The notes below the pieces were generated by a model, which was not told where the DNA came from, searched no databases, and was given only the letters and a program-made list of their open reading frames with translations. Shown one piece after another: positions 25,996 to 36,061 of a DNA stretch of 64,000 bases. The first letter of the stretch is position 1. Each line of letters begins with the position of its first letter. The translations under genes and the position numbers were made by a program. This DNA is from Paralcaligenes sp. KSB-10 (GTDB taxonomy: Bacteria; Pseudomonadota; Gammaproteobacteria; Burkholderiales; Burkholderiaceae_B), in contig NZ_CP089848.1 in NCBI RefSeq assembly GCF_021266465.1, forward strand, positions 3,100,001 to 3,164,000, read 5' to 3'.

Positions 25996-27126
25996 TCAAT
26001 ACCTCTTCCAAACTACACGGTTTACATAGTCCGTATAGCTGTGAATGATTCGAACCACTTTGTCGGAAACATTCGGCATACTGTAGTCGCCAACTTGGCG
26101 CAACAGACGTTCGGCACCACGCGGTTGATCTGCCAAAATGCTCAACGCCTGCATGACGCGCTCAACATCTAGCCCTACCATCATGACGGAAGCCTCTTCC
26201 ATCCCCTCAGGGCGTTCATGCGCCTCGCGAATATTCAAAGCGGGAAAATTGAGGATTGAAGACTCCTCATTGATCGTGCCGCTGTCAGACAAAACAGCGC
26301 GAGAAGACATTTGCAGCTTGTTATAGTCTTTAAAGCCCAGCGGTTTAAGCAAATTCACCAGTGGGTGAAACTCCACACCAAGCGCATCGACACGTTTTTG
26401 AGTACGTGGATGTGTCGATACAATCACGGGCTGCCCATAGACTTGGGCAATAGTATTAAGCACATCAGTGAGCTTAGCAAAATTTTGATCCGAATCGATA
26501 TTCTCTTCGCGATGCGCACTGACCACAAAAAACTCGCCCTCTTTTATATTCAAACGTCGCAATACATCAGAAGAATCGATCCCTTCGCGATAATGGCTCA
26601 ACGTTTCAAACATAGGGCTACCAGTCTTGATAACCATATCGGGCGGCAAGCCTTCCCGCAACAAATACTCGCGCGCGATACTGCTGTATGTCAGATTGAT
26701 ATCAGCAGTGTGATCCACAATGCGGCGGTTGATTTCCTCGGGCACGCGCTGATCGAAACAACGATTCCCAGCCTCCATATGAAAAGTGGGGATTTTGCGG
26801 CGTTTTGCCGGAATCACAGCCATGCAGCTATTAGTGTCGCCCAATACCAACAACGCTTCGGGCCTGACCTCCGCCAATACTTGATCGACGGCAATAATCA
26901 CTTTACCAATGGTCTCAGCACCACTTGCACCGGCAGCATTCAAAAAATGATCTGGCTTGCGTATGCCTAGGTCCTGAAAAAAAATTTCATTCAACTCATA
27001 GTCATAGTTCTGCCCTGTGTGCACCAGGACATGATCACAATATTGATCCAATGCCACCATGACACGAGATAACCGAATAATTTCCGGACGAGTTCCAACA
27101 ACCGTCACTACTTTCAGTTTTTTCAT
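25996..27126 (-). CDS. UDP-N-acetyl-sugar 2-epimerase (WbjD/CapG-like)
   Basis: 376 aa from the ATG at 27126 (MKKLKVVTVVGTRPEIIRLS). WecB-family motifs: VHTGQNYDYELNEIFF, LLVLGDTNSCMAVIPAKRRK, FHMEAGNRCFDQRVPEE, VSAHREENID, VIVSTHPRTQKR and LSDSGTINEESSIL. With the two genes upstream it forms the WbjB-WbjC-WbjD (CapE-F-G) set that makes UDP-N-acetyl-L-fucosamine; this enzyme does the last 2-epimerisation. Confidence 0.92.
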   Translation of the reverse strand: MKKLKVVTVVGTRPEIIRLSRVMVALDQYCDHVLVHTGQNYDYELNEIFFQDLGIRKPDHFLNAAGASGAETIGKVIIAVDQVLAEVRPEALLVLGDTNSCMAVIPAKRRKIPTFHMEAGNRCFDQRVPEEINRRIVDHTADINLTYSSIAREYLLREGLPPDMVIKTGSPMFETLSHYREGIDSSDVLRRLNIKEGEFFVVSAHREENIDSDQNFAKLTDVLNTIAQVYGQPVIVSTHPRTQKRVDALGVEFHPLVNLLKPLGFKDYNKLQMSSRAVLSDSGTINEESSILNFPALNIREAHERPEGMEEASVMMVGLDVERVMQALSILADQPRGAERLLRQVGDYSMPNVSDKVVRIIHSYTDYVNRVVWKRY

Positions 27127-27127
27127 T

Positions 27128-28234
27128 TTAAATTTGGCGCGCATAGGTATCAGGATGGGCACGGTCAAAGATTTCGTTGGCCCAAAGCATCACAACCATT
27201 TCATCTTCTCCCACATTGGTAATGTCGTGGGTCCAACCAGGTACGGTTTCTACTATTTCAGGCTTCTCGCCTGAAGTAAACAGCTCGTGATAGTCACCCG
27301 TAACAATATGGCGAAAACGAAAGCAGGCTTTACCTTTGATGACAAGGAACTTTTCTGTCTTGGAGTGATGATAGTGCCCGCCTCGCGTTATCCCGGCATG
27401 GGCAGTAAAAAAAGAAAACTGGCCGGAATCGCGAGTCTTGAGCATCTCGACAAATACACCACGCGGATCGCCATATTTAGGCACCTCGTAGGCAAAGCGG
27501 TCCGTCGGCAGATAACTGACATAAGTGGAATATAAAGCACGTACTAGACCCGTGCCAACGCTATCCGTCAACAAGGTGTCACGGCTATCGTGAAAAGCAT
27601 GTAGTTGCGACGCCAGGCCCCCCACACTAATGGTGTATTGCGGCTCCACCTTAACAAAAGGATCACCAACTACCAGCCCCTCCATCACCGCCATAAACTG
27701 TGTAATGACATCGTCGATGTATACCAACGAAACCATGGCGGCCGGATCGTTGACCTGAATAGGGAGGTCGCGGGCAATGTTGTGACAAAATGTCGCAACA
27801 GCCGAGTTGTAGTTAGGACGAGCCCATTTACCGAACACATTGGGTAATCGAAACAAATGCACAGGCGAACCATGAGTCGTTGATAATTGCAACAACGCTT
27901 CTTCAGCCTCTCGCTTGCTGGCGCCATAGGGGTTACTCAGCTCCGCCTGTGTAGACGAGGTATATAAAACCGGCACAGGCTTGCCTTGGGCCGCGACTGC
28001 CTCGCACAGGACACGAGTCAGATTCGTATTGCCCAGCTTAAATTCTTCCGCATTTTGTGGCCGATTGACACCAGCTAAATGAAACACGAAATCCGATCTG
28101 GAAACCAAATCCCGCAATAGCGACACATCGTCTTCACGCGTAAAACGAAGCACCTCTATATCTTTGCGCTCAGCTAAATGGGCAACAAGATTCTTGCCAA
28201 CAAATCCGTTGGCTCCTGTAACCAATACTTTCAT
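27128..28234 (-). CDS. UDP-2-acetamido-2,6-dideoxy-hexulose reductase (WbjC/CapF-like)
   Basis: 368 aa fusion. N-terminal extended SDR (VLVTGANGFVGKNLVAHL, FHLAGVNRP, YTSSTQAELSNPYGASKREAE with YxxxK) and a C-terminal cupin from about 255 (GGHYHHSKTEKFLVIKGKACF with the zinc-binding His set, then VPGWTHDITNVG). This two-domain build is specific to CapF/WbjC: the cupin acts as 3-epimerase and the SDR reduces the 4-keto group to give UDP-L-talosamine derivative. One-base gap to the 2-epimerase. Confidence 0.94.
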   Translation of the reverse strand: MKVLVTGANGFVGKNLVAHLAERKDIEVLRFTREDDVSLLRDLVSRSDFVFHLAGVNRPQNAEEFKLGNTNLTRVLCEAVAAQGKPVPVLYTSSTQAELSNPYGASKREAEEALLQLSTTHGSPVHLFRLPNVFGKWARPNYNSAVATFCHNIARDLPIQVNDPAAMVSLVYIDDVITQFMAVMEGLVVGDPFVKVEPQYTISVGGLASQLHAFHDSRDTLLTDSVGTGLVRALYSTYVSYLPTDRFAYEVPKYGDPRGVFVEMLKTRDSGQFSFFTAHAGITRGGHYHHSKTEKFLVIKGKACFRFRHIVTGDYHELFTSGEKPEIVETVPGWTHDITNVGEDEMVVMLWANEIFDRAHPDTYARQI

Positions 28235-28237
28235 TAC

Positions 28238-29272
28238 TTACTCCTCGGGCGTCGCGTTTTCGCCGCGCTGAATGGCACGCATGAAGTCCAACTTGAGAAG
28301 CAGGCGCTCCATGCCATCAATATCCAAGCGCTCGGTATTGTGCGAATTGTAGTCTTCGCTACGGGAAATTCTTTCTTCCCCCTGTTCCACATATTTGCCG
28401 TAATTCAGATCGCGCAAGTCTGGAGGTACGCGAAAATACTCCCCCCGATCTTCCGCACAGGCCATTTCTTCGCGGCTAAGCAAGGCCTCGTACAGCTTTT
28501 CGCCATGACGTGTGCCGATTATCTGAATCGGGTGTTGCGGTTTTTTTAATATGCGAGTCAAGGCCCTAGCCAAAATCTCAACAGTTGCCGCCGGCGCTTT
28601 TTGCACAAAAAGATCACCATTATTGCCATGCTCGAAAGCATAAATCACCAAATCAACCGCATCCGCCAACGTCATCATGAAACGCGTCATATTAGGATCG
28701 GTGATGGTTAAGGCCTGCCCGACACGGATTTGCTCGATAAAAAGCGGTATCACCGAACCACGCGAGGCCATGACATTGCCATAACGGGTGCCGCAAATAA
28801 CCGTTTTTCGGTCATCGACGTTACGAGACTTGGCCACCATGACCTTTTCCATCATAGCTTTGGAAATTCCCATGGCATTAATGGGGTACACCGCCTTATC
28901 AGTGCTTAGGCATACAACCCGCTTAACACCATTCAACACCGCCGCCTCAAGAACATTTTCGGTTCCCAGAACATTAGTCTTGACCGCTTCCATGGGATGA
29001 AACTCGCAAGAAGGAACTTGCTTAAGCGCAGCTGCGTGAAAAATATAATCTACACCGCGTGTTGCATTGAGCACGCTTTGATAATCACGAACGTCACCAA
29101 TATAGAACTTCAGTTTCGAATTGACGTATCGTTTACGCATATCATCCTGCTTTTTTTCATCACGACTGAAGATACGAATTTCAGCGATATCCGTGTTAAG
29201 AAAGCGTTTAAGAACCGCATTACCAAAAGAACCTGTTCCGCCGGTGATAAGAAGATTATTACCACTAAACAT
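28238..29272 (-). CDS. UDP-GlcNAc 4,6-dehydratase / 5-epimerase (WbjB/CapE-like)
   Basis: 344 aa, soluble. LLITGGTGSFGNAVLKRF, FHAAALKQVPSCEFHPMEA, LSTDKAVYPINAMGISK (Met in place of the SDR Tyr, Lys kept) and RYGNVMASRGSVIPLF. First enzyme of UDP-L-FucNAc synthesis. Same dehydratase superfamily as the membrane enzyme at 20163, but without the membrane anchor, and feeding a different sugar. Confidence 0.93.
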   Translation of the reverse strand: MFSGNNLLITGGTGSFGNAVLKRFLNTDIAEIRIFSRDEKKQDDMRKRYVNSKLKFYIGDVRDYQSVLNATRGVDYIFHAAALKQVPSCEFHPMEAVKTNVLGTENVLEAAVLNGVKRVVCLSTDKAVYPINAMGISKAMMEKVMVAKSRNVDDRKTVICGTRYGNVMASRGSVIPLFIEQIRVGQALTITDPNMTRFMMTLADAVDLVIYAFEHGNNGDLFVQKAPAATVEILARALTRILKKPQHPIQIIGTRHGEKLYEALLSREEMACAEDRGEYFRVPPDLRDLNYGKYVEQGEERISRSEDYNSHNTERLDIDGMERLLLKLDFMRAIQRGENATPEE

Positions 29273-29317
29273 TAATACCCCCTTTTCATCTCACCTATTA
29301 AGATGAGGTTAAAAATC

Positions 29318-30601
29318 TTATTTACGGGTGCGCTGAAAGGCCCAAAATATAAGCCAAAACAGAAACGAAAAATATGAGTCAAAAGTTTGTGTCAGTTGAT
29401 TATTTGCAGGAATGTAAACCACAAGCAAACACAAAAATAAATAAACAAGAACAGCAGTATCGTTCTTCCCACATACAGCACTTCTCCACGCCGCGCCCCA
29501 TAAAAAGCCTATGCCGCATATTACAAATGGCACAACTGGAAAACCAACATCGCTCGCTATCCATGGGAAGATGGTAGACCACTGAGATCTGTCATCCCAT
29601 CCTACTGCCCTTTCCTTGTATAAATAACTACGTTCATAGATAGAATCATCAACCGCTTTTGTAAAAACATTAGTTAAAAAGGCAGAATGCCCTAAGCCAA
29701 AAGTTGAAGTGAAATCTTCATTGAGTGCAAGCGACAAGCCATAATACCCTTGAGACAAATACGCAGATATCATTTCTATGCCAAACATGCTCTTACGCTC
29801 AAACGAGCTCGCATTTGGATCATGAGCTGAACAAACAACTCCTTCGGCAATACAAAAAGCCTCTGTCCCTCCCATACGGGACTCTTTCCTATCAATAAAA
29901 AGTGACAACGCTGAAAGAAAGATAATACTCAACAACAATGGCCAGATAATAAATTGCGAGAGCTTAAAAGAAAGGCGGCCACGATTAACAATCCGTCTGC
30001 ATATTACCAATATAATTGTAGCGAAAACAAAAAATACCAAATCCCCCGTTTCACGATCTGTTCCACGCATAAAAGAAAAAATCAATATGGCAAATAGATG
30101 CGCGCCAAGCAGAAAAACATCAATATAGTTTAATTTTTTCCAGTTTAAAATTCCAAGTGGAATTACACAAAAAACAAACGGAGCGAATAACCCACGAGCT
30201 AGCGCTACGTAGGCTCGGATACCTGATTCATTTGCCGCCAACGCCGCTAACATCTCGCCGTACGCAGTACCTTGATTACCTATAACACTAAAGATTTCCC
30301 ATGGCCATTTGCCTGTATATGCATACGTGGAGGGAAAGAGCAATGCAACGCTAGCAACCGCTCCTAGTCGAAAGTAGAATTTCCAGGAGTCAAATGATTT
30401 CTGCTGCTCGCTTTTATACACTCCAAGCCAAAAACCTAATATCAGTGCCAAAAAGCATGAAGCCAAAAACAGAGAAAGCGTATCTGAATTCTTGATAGGC
30501 CAATCAAATGGCCCAACAAAGAATAATAAAACGGTAAACAGCAGATATGCTATGCCAATCATAATTGGCGCATATTTTATTTTTTTAAAAGCAATATTCA
30601 T
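29318..30601 (-). CDS. wzy: O-antigen polymerase (Wzy) candidate
   Basis: 427 aa, very hydrophobic, about 11-12 membrane spans, with a large non-membrane loop (about 250-350) rich in charged and aromatic residues (ESRMGGTEAFC ... YLYKERAVGWDDRSQW). AT-rich codons unlike the flanking housekeeping genes. Wzy proteins share little sequence; the assignment rests on size, topology and position between a GT4 gene and the UDP-FucNAc genes in a locus that has Wzx, Wzz and a ligase but no other polymerase. Confidence 0.7.
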   Translation of the reverse strand: MNIAFKKIKYAPIMIGIAYLLFTVLLFFVGPFDWPIKNSDTLSLFLASCFLALILGFWLGVYKSEQQKSFDSWKFYFRLGAVASVALLFPSTYAYTGKWPWEIFSVIGNQGTAYGEMLAALAANESGIRAYVALARGLFAPFVFCVIPLGILNWKKLNYIDVFLLGAHLFAILIFSFMRGTDRETGDLVFFVFATIILVICRRIVNRGRLSFKLSQFIIWPLLLSIIFLSALSLFIDRKESRMGGTEAFCIAEGVVCSAHDPNASSFERKSMFGIEMISAYLSQGYYGLSLALNEDFTSTFGLGHSAFLTNVFTKAVDDSIYERSYLYKERAVGWDDRSQWSTIFPWIASDVGFPVVPFVICGIGFLWGAAWRSAVCGKNDTAVLVYLFLCLLVVYIPANNQLTQTFDSYFSFLFWLIFWAFQRTRK

Positions 30602-30622
30602 AATTTCTCAAGCAGCGCCTAC

Positions 30623-31831
30623 CTAATCAGCCACTAATTGCAATAATCGCTTGGCTACGTGCTCAACCTCCATCTCACTCATAAACAAATGAGGGCCCTG
30701 TCTTTTCATAGACAGCATCTGCTTTTCATCATGAAGAAGACGTTCTATTTCAGCATATAGTTGATCTGGATGACCCGCCTCGACGCTCAAACCGACCCCT
30801 TTCGAAACTATATAGTCGCCATAATCAGTTGTTTTTTCTACTGAAGCCACAATCGGTAGCCCAGCCCTCAAATAATCGATTGTTTTCGACGGAAAACTCG
30901 GCACATCTACATTTCTTACCGTACACACAAGAGCAAGATCGCATGCTTTGATAACCTGAAGGTACTCAATGCGTGGAACGCGAGGGATCCATACTACGTT
31001 TGAATGGCCCTTCTCCAAATAATCCGTAAGCAACGACCCTAGTGGCCCACTACCAATCACGACAAAAACAATATTAGAGCACAACCGTTCACTTAAGTTG
31101 GCGGCAGCTAGAAGATCCTCCAGGCCCCGGCCTACAGCAAGCTGCCCACCGAAAACGGCTAAAGGCCGAATCTCTGGCAAACCATAGCGAGCACGAATCG
31201 CATCACGATCCACATCTGGAATCGAAGCCCCTCTTCCCCAGACAGGAAGGATCGCGACCTTCTGACGGCTTCTCAAGCGATAATGGCTGCGCAGGTAGTC
31301 AACGTTTCGCTGCGACATGCAGCCGATGGCGTCGAAACGGCGAATCAACAACTCCTCTGCCTTCTTCGCAATACTAAATACGAATCTCGAAGACAACAAA
31401 CCTATCTGTTTATGGTGGTAAGGGAAAAAATCCCATTGGATAAGGAATTTTTTTTTGTGTCGCAATACCGCCATGGCAAGTATGGGAAACGCCATCGTGA
31501 CAGATGGCGAAAACGTAATTACCAGATCCGGTTTCTCTTTCTTCAATTTTTGATGCAATTTTCGATAAGCCGCAAAAGACGAAAAAATCCACTTCATTGC
31601 CTTCGACACGAAAGGCACAGGGAACGACACATTTACCGCCGGAATCACGTTAACATCAACACCGCTTGTGGATTTGAAATCAGCGGCAGATCGACCAAAG
31701 GTAGCGCCCCAATCAACAACTATTACGCTAGTTTGATGGCCTTGATGCTGAAAGGCATCTGCAAGTTCATTAGTCAGCCACGCATCATTCTCGTCTAACG
31801 AAAATTTCGTGCAAAGTATTAGAATATTCAT
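30623..31831 (-). CDS. GT4-family glycosyltransferase
   Basis: 402 aa from the ATG at 31831, overlapping the wzx stop (ATGA). GT-B fold: MNILILCTKFSLDENDAWLT, IQWDFFPYHHKQIG, donor-domain GQLAVGRGLEDLLAAANL, FVVIGSGPLGSLL and the E-x7-E-type VPSFPSKTIDYLRAGLPIVA. Donor and acceptor unknown; with the enzyme at 24756 it accounts for two internal linkages of the O-unit. Confidence 0.86.
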   Translation of the reverse strand: MNILILCTKFSLDENDAWLTNELADAFQHQGHQTSVIVVDWGATFGRSAADFKSTSGVDVNVIPAVNVSFPVPFVSKAMKWIFSSFAAYRKLHQKLKKEKPDLVITFSPSVTMAFPILAMAVLRHKKKFLIQWDFFPYHHKQIGLLSSRFVFSIAKKAEELLIRRFDAIGCMSQRNVDYLRSHYRLRSRQKVAILPVWGRGASIPDVDRDAIRARYGLPEIRPLAVFGGQLAVGRGLEDLLAAANLSERLCSNIVFVVIGSGPLGSLLTDYLEKGHSNVVWIPRVPRIEYLQVIKACDLALVCTVRNVDVPSFPSKTIDYLRAGLPIVASVEKTTDYGDYIVSKGVGLSVEAGHPDQLYAEIERLLHDEKQMLSMKRQGPHLFMSEMEVEHVAKRLLQLVAD

Positions 31832-33081
31832 TTTTGTTGCATCTTCGCCCAAATGACCAAAGCCGAAACCATAGCAACTGTAGCTATAAAATACGTAGAA
31901 ACATGAGCGTAAAAGGGAGCCATTCCTCCTGTCGAGCCTTCAAAGATCTTAAATGTCCCGAAAAGAAGAAGGCCCTGAGATGCTTCAAATACAAAGGCAA
32001 TTTTGACAAGCCCCTTTGATATAAACATAAATGAAATTGCTGCAGCAGTTGTCCGGAGTAGATCACCTAACATCTGCGGTAGGAAATAATCTGCCATCGG
32101 CAGAAATGCCTGAGAAAAAAGTAACTTAATTACCCAATAACGAAATACATAAATACAGAAAAAACCGAATAATAAAGTCACTAAAAGCCACGATAAAATT
32201 ACTCTTAATTCAGCCAAAGATTGGCGTATTTCAGCTAGCGCCGCTAGCCTCGGCAGTGCGTAATTAATTAATATAACACCGACAAACTGCATATATACGT
32301 CGGATATTTTTATAACGCCTTGCCACAACCCTGCTTGATTCCATCCAATATGTTGACCTATGGAATTCCGAATTAACATTTGCGCTACAGGCACGGAAAT
32401 AGCTCCCATGAGCGTTAAGCTTGAAAATGAAAGCAAAAACCGCATTCTTTCAAAATCGAACCTCAGTTTGCAATATCGTAATAGGTGACGATGTTTACGA
32501 ACCACAAAAAAAATTGCTACTATCCCTGTCAAGACGGGGGTCACAGTTACCCCATATGCTGCACCATGAAGCCCAGATAAGACAACAGCACCGGCAAGGA
32601 TTATTGAACCTAATAGAGTGCCAATTATATTAATAGTAGCAAATAGACTACTATCGCCACGACTACTCGCCTCAGCTTGTATTAAAACACCGAAACCAAT
32701 AAATACTTGCGATAATGATAAAAATATAATCACCGTCGCAAAATTTCCACCTAAAAATCCTTTGGATATTGCAGGAGAAAACATAATCAACATGGATGCA
32801 ATTACTGTCGCAAATAGAACAGCCAGCGTGAATGCCGTTGATACCCAAATACCACCTTCCCGAGTGTTCGCCGGGGATTGTGATAGAGCCTTGATTAATC
32901 CATTCCCAATGCCACCGCCTGCCAGCATTCCCGTGATGGCCACTAAAGTCATCAGTTGGCCCAAAAGCCCAAAACCATCAGGGCCAAGCTTCCAGGCCAA
33001 AAACTTAATCACGAAAAGCCCAGCTGCAATCTTGACAAGCGTGGAGGACGCAAAGTGCAATGCTGCTTTTAGCCTATGCAA
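31828..33081 (-). CDS. wzx: O-antigen flippase (Wzx/WzxE-like MATE-fold exporter)
   Basis: 417 aa, about 12 membrane spans, polysaccharide-synthase fold. N-terminus LKAALHFASSTLVKIAAGLFVIKFLAWKLGPDGFGLLGQL (split: SSTLVKIAAGLFVIK, KLGPDGFGLLGQL) matches WzxE-type translocases. TTG start: GAGGAG lies six bases upstream and the nearby ATG at 33085 is out of frame. Moves undecaprenyl-PP O-unit across the inner membrane. Confidence 0.88.
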   Translation of the reverse strand: MHRLKAALHFASSTLVKIAAGLFVIKFLAWKLGPDGFGLLGQLMTLVAITGMLAGGGIGNGLIKALSQSPANTREGGIWVSTAFTLAVLFATVIASMLIMFSPAISKGFLGGNFATVIIFLSLSQVFIGFGVLIQAEASSRGDSSLFATINIIGTLLGSIILAGAVVLSGLHGAAYGVTVTPVLTGIVAIFFVVRKHRHLLRYCKLRFDFERMRFLLSFSSLTLMGAISVPVAQMLIRNSIGQHIGWNQAGLWQGVIKISDVYMQFVGVILINYALPRLAALAEIRQSLAELRVILSWLLVTLLFGFFCIYVFRYWVIKLLFSQAFLPMADYFLPQMLGDLLRTTAAAISFMFISKGLVKIAFVFEASQGLLLFGTFKIFEGSTGGMAPFYAHVSTYFIATVAMVSALVIWAKMQQK

Positions 33082-33235
33082 ACATCACTCCTCACAGGTG
33101 AATTGATATCGGGCAAAAACAAGCCAATCAAATTTTTATCTGGTGATTCTAGCGCACGTACACAGTAACTTCTCAAGTTTAGGAGTCTCTATAAATAGGA
33201 GCAGGTCTTTGTAGAAATTCCACTCACAAAAGATG

Positions 33236-35521
33236 CTATTTTGTGAAGAGGCTTACAGTACGATGAAAAGGAAGCCGACGAATCAGTCCGTACAAAGTAA
33301 AGGCACCAAGCAGAATCCAAATTATATGCCCTATAAAAGAGTATCGAACATAAGGTTGAAACTCAAATCGAACTCGCGAAGCCCCTTTAGGAACAATAGC
33401 GCCTTGAAATACGCCATTAACCTCTAACGTCTCCACCTGCTGCCATTGCGACGAGCGGTAAACCATGGCCTTCCAGTCTCGATAGAATTTTTGACTTAAT
33501 ATAAATATTGATGATGTTTTTTGTGGAGGGAAAACATACTCCTTCAAATCCCCTTTATCTTCAACAGGGGTGCATTTAAGATGGCTTACTGATTCCGGAC
33601 CAGTAAAATTTACTTTCCCGTTGCCGCTCTTATCAAATGGAATATCCGCTAATATCGCCCCCCCCATTCGATTATTTACCTTGTATAACTGAACTCCTTG
33701 CACCGTCTCTAAATACGTTAAATTATCATGTTCCAATCGTTTGGGTGAAAGAATTAAAGCAATGTTACTCATCCAAAACATCGCACCGCCATAGTCTGGG
33801 GATAAAGAAGAGTTCCGGCCTCCCTTCCATTCCTTTGGCTCTCCCATAGTTTCAAGCCACGTTTGATAACGTTGAGATGCCAACGAGTTGGAATTATGTA
33901 CGGTTGCAATCCCCAGTCTCGCGTTGAGATTGGGAGGAAGCAGCTTCAGACCATATCCTGGACTTTGTATCATGTACCGACCGCCCCCCGAAAGTCCCTC
34001 ACGAATTGCATCTACTAAAGGAGAAGAATTTAGAATAGAAGTCGAGCTTTGCCTATACATTACAGGAAATGATGTAACAATTACCACCAAACTCAAGCCA
34101 AGGATCAGCGTAACTGGGCCGTACTTAATAGAAATACAAAACAAACCAAGCATAACGACCGTATAGAAAACCATTTCCCACCGCAAGGGTAAATCATAAG
34201 AATATGCATAATAAACACTCGCAAAAATGGAAGATATTGCCCCCACTGTTGCCATACCAAATAAAGTACGCCTAAACGATCTGGTTTTAAGCGACATCAG
34301 CACGTCGGCGCCATACATCGAAATAATAGCTAAAGGTAAAGTTGAAATTGCGATTGGTAATATCGGATTTAAATTAAAGCCAAGATATTTCACTCCAAAC
34401 CCATACATTGAGTACGAAAAAGTTAATACTACACACAGAATAGTCCCGATCAGCCAAATATACGTCCGACGAAAGGCACCAAAAATACCTAATAATCCAA
34501 AAAAGACTATTAATACAGTAATCCTATAGCCATAAGAGGGGTATTTAAATAAACCGTCTGCGTAATTCCCAAAGAAATCTGGCTGAGTGACAAATACCAT
34601 AAACCTGTAGGCATCAACCCAATAGTTCATTCCCTGAAGATACATAGTAAAAAAGCTAATACCCTTTACCCCCTGGTTGGAGTCAGCAACAACGCGTACG
34701 AGATCAACAAGAACAGGAACAGAAAGAATCGCACCTAAAGAAATTGCAGTGCAAAGCAGTACAATATCCTTCCATGCAAGAATAGTACGTCGCCGAAAAA
34801 GAAAAATAGAGAAGAAGGCTGCGATTATCCAAGCATGAAAAACTATGTATTGCGGATACGAGATTAGCGGTAAACTATAGATGGAGAAAGCCAGCACGAA
34901 CCAACCTAGCATATCTTTTCTTTTAAGGAGTCGCACCCCTCCCCATAAAGCTCCTGCCGCCCAACACCATCCTCCTATATACATGGGAAATATAAGCCAA
35001 AGCAACATATTCGGTGATAAGCCGAATGCTACCCCTCCCACTAAACCGGCGAGAGGGTGCAAGCTATTCTCTCTGGCAAGAAGCACAATAAATAGTCCAG
35101 CCAAATACGCCATGGCCAAACTGAGAATAGTTATAAATACCCATGGATTTACGGTAAACCAAGAAATAACCCAACTGGGAAAATAAGCACGGCTGAACCC
35201 CGCCAAATGGCTTAGGGGGCGCCCGAGTTCATTTTGATCAGTCCAGAGACCGATCCATCCTGAACGCTTTCCCTGCAATTGTTGATAAACTTCTGGGACA
35301 TAAAACGAGGGGTGATCTGTCAAACCCTTATGTTCAACACGAGTGCCAACGTCACAAGTACTTGGATAGCCGAAGTCTGAACACTGATTATATGGAGAAA
35401 CCACATCACCCAAAAACAAAAATGGTGATGCGATGAACAAAAATAAAATGGTATAAATCAGAATAACGCAGCTATAGCTTTCGAAACATCCATTAAATCG
35501 CTTTAAATATGTAGCCGTCAC
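33236..35521 (-). CDS. Large YfhO-like GT-C membrane protein
   Basis: 761 aa, GTG start with AGAGGTAGGT upstream. About 12-13 membrane spans to about residue 500, with a large first outside loop (about 38-100: SPYNQCSDFGYPSTCD, LTDHPSFYVPEVY) and a C-terminal soluble domain (about 520-720) before a last membrane helix (HIIWILLGAFTLYGLI). Layout fits the YfhO/GT-C superfamily, whose known members use polyprenyl-phosphate sugars outside the membrane. The C-terminal part resembles the YfhO ending (KFYRDWKAMVYRSSQW, GVFQGAIVPKGASRVRFEF). Specific substrate unknown. Confidence 0.7.
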   Translation of the reverse strand: MTATYLKRFNGCFESYSCVILIYTILFLFIASPFLFLGDVVSPYNQCSDFGYPSTCDVGTRVEHKGLTDHPSFYVPEVYQQLQGKRSGWIGLWTDQNELGRPLSHLAGFSRAYFPSWVISWFTVNPWVFITILSLAMAYLAGLFIVLLARENSLHPLAGLVGGVAFGLSPNMLLWLIFPMYIGGWCWAAGALWGGVRLLKRKDMLGWFVLAFSIYSLPLISYPQYIVFHAWIIAAFFSIFLFRRRTILAWKDIVLLCTAISLGAILSVPVLVDLVRVVADSNQGVKGISFFTMYLQGMNYWVDAYRFMVFVTQPDFFGNYADGLFKYPSYGYRITVLIVFFGLLGIFGAFRRTYIWLIGTILCVVLTFSYSMYGFGVKYLGFNLNPILPIAISTLPLAIISMYGADVLMSLKTRSFRRTLFGMATVGAISSIFASVYYAYSYDLPLRWEMVFYTVVMLGLFCISIKYGPVTLILGLSLVVIVTSFPVMYRQSSTSILNSSPLVDAIREGLSGGGRYMIQSPGYGLKLLPPNLNARLGIATVHNSNSLASQRYQTWLETMGEPKEWKGGRNSSLSPDYGGAMFWMSNIALILSPKRLEHDNLTYLETVQGVQLYKVNNRMGGAILADIPFDKSGNGKVNFTGPESVSHLKCTPVEDKGDLKEYVFPPQKTSSIFILSQKFYRDWKAMVYRSSQWQQVETLEVNGVFQGAIVPKGASRVRFEFQPYVRYSFIGHIIWILLGAFTLYGLIRRLPFHRTVSLFTK

Positions 35522-36061
35522 ACCTACCTCTTCTTAAATTATCGCAATCACCACAATGGTACAAAACTCAGCGTCCATTTACGTCGTAAACATTCTCAAG
35601 CGTACTTTTATTATCGATCCGATTCGCAGCCAAATAAAAACGCCAAACAACATCACCTAGCGTCAGGCAACTATTCCGGCTACGGTGGCTCCGACTAACA
35701 GCCACAATGTATATATAAAAGCCACAACTATGCCACCCACGCGGTCTCGTTCTGATCCAAACAACGTGACAAGGCCTATAATATCCGACTTATGGAAGTC
35801 ACCTCGGAAAGCCGGGCAAATTAACGAATGACGGGGGCACAATGACAAGTTCAATACCACATATGGCATTACGCAAAGAACTTATTAGAGAAAAAAGCTA
35901 CCAATCCTTCATCAAAAATAGAATTTCCACGTCAAGAATTACGACACATCGCGTTAACGACGCACTGAGCCAGAAATAGCGCATGCATCTTGTGCGTTTT
36001 ACGCCCTTTCCGAATTACAGTCATTAATTGGGTAGTTATTCAGGTATGCCTCGGGCAGTAT
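35522..36061. other. Divergent intergenic region inside the O-antigen locus
   Basis: 540 bp between the two GT-C-like genes; it must carry promoters for both arms. AT-rich. No ops/JUMPstart element (GGCGGTAG) was found. Contains a 45-codon plus-strand ORF (35842-35979, MTSSIPHMALRKELIREKS, GGGGG upstream of the ATG) and a 68-codon minus-strand ORF (35663-35869) with one hydrophobic stretch; neither is recognised and both may be chance or remnants. Confidence 0.6.
35842..35979 (+). CDS. Small unrecognised ORF (45 aa), doubtful
   Basis: ATG with GGGGG upstream; basic, with N-terminal MTSSIPHMALRKELIREKS and C-terminus DALSQK. No family recognised. It ends 82 bp before the GT-C gene. Could be a fragment of a lost gene or chance. 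Confidence 0.15.
   Translation: MTSSIPHMALRKELIREKSYQSFIKNRISTSRITTHRVNDALSQK

Noticed and set aside
35663-35869. 68-codon minus-strand ORF with a hydrophobic C-terminus
   Set aside because: No ribosome site and no family; could be a remnant but not supportable as a gene.
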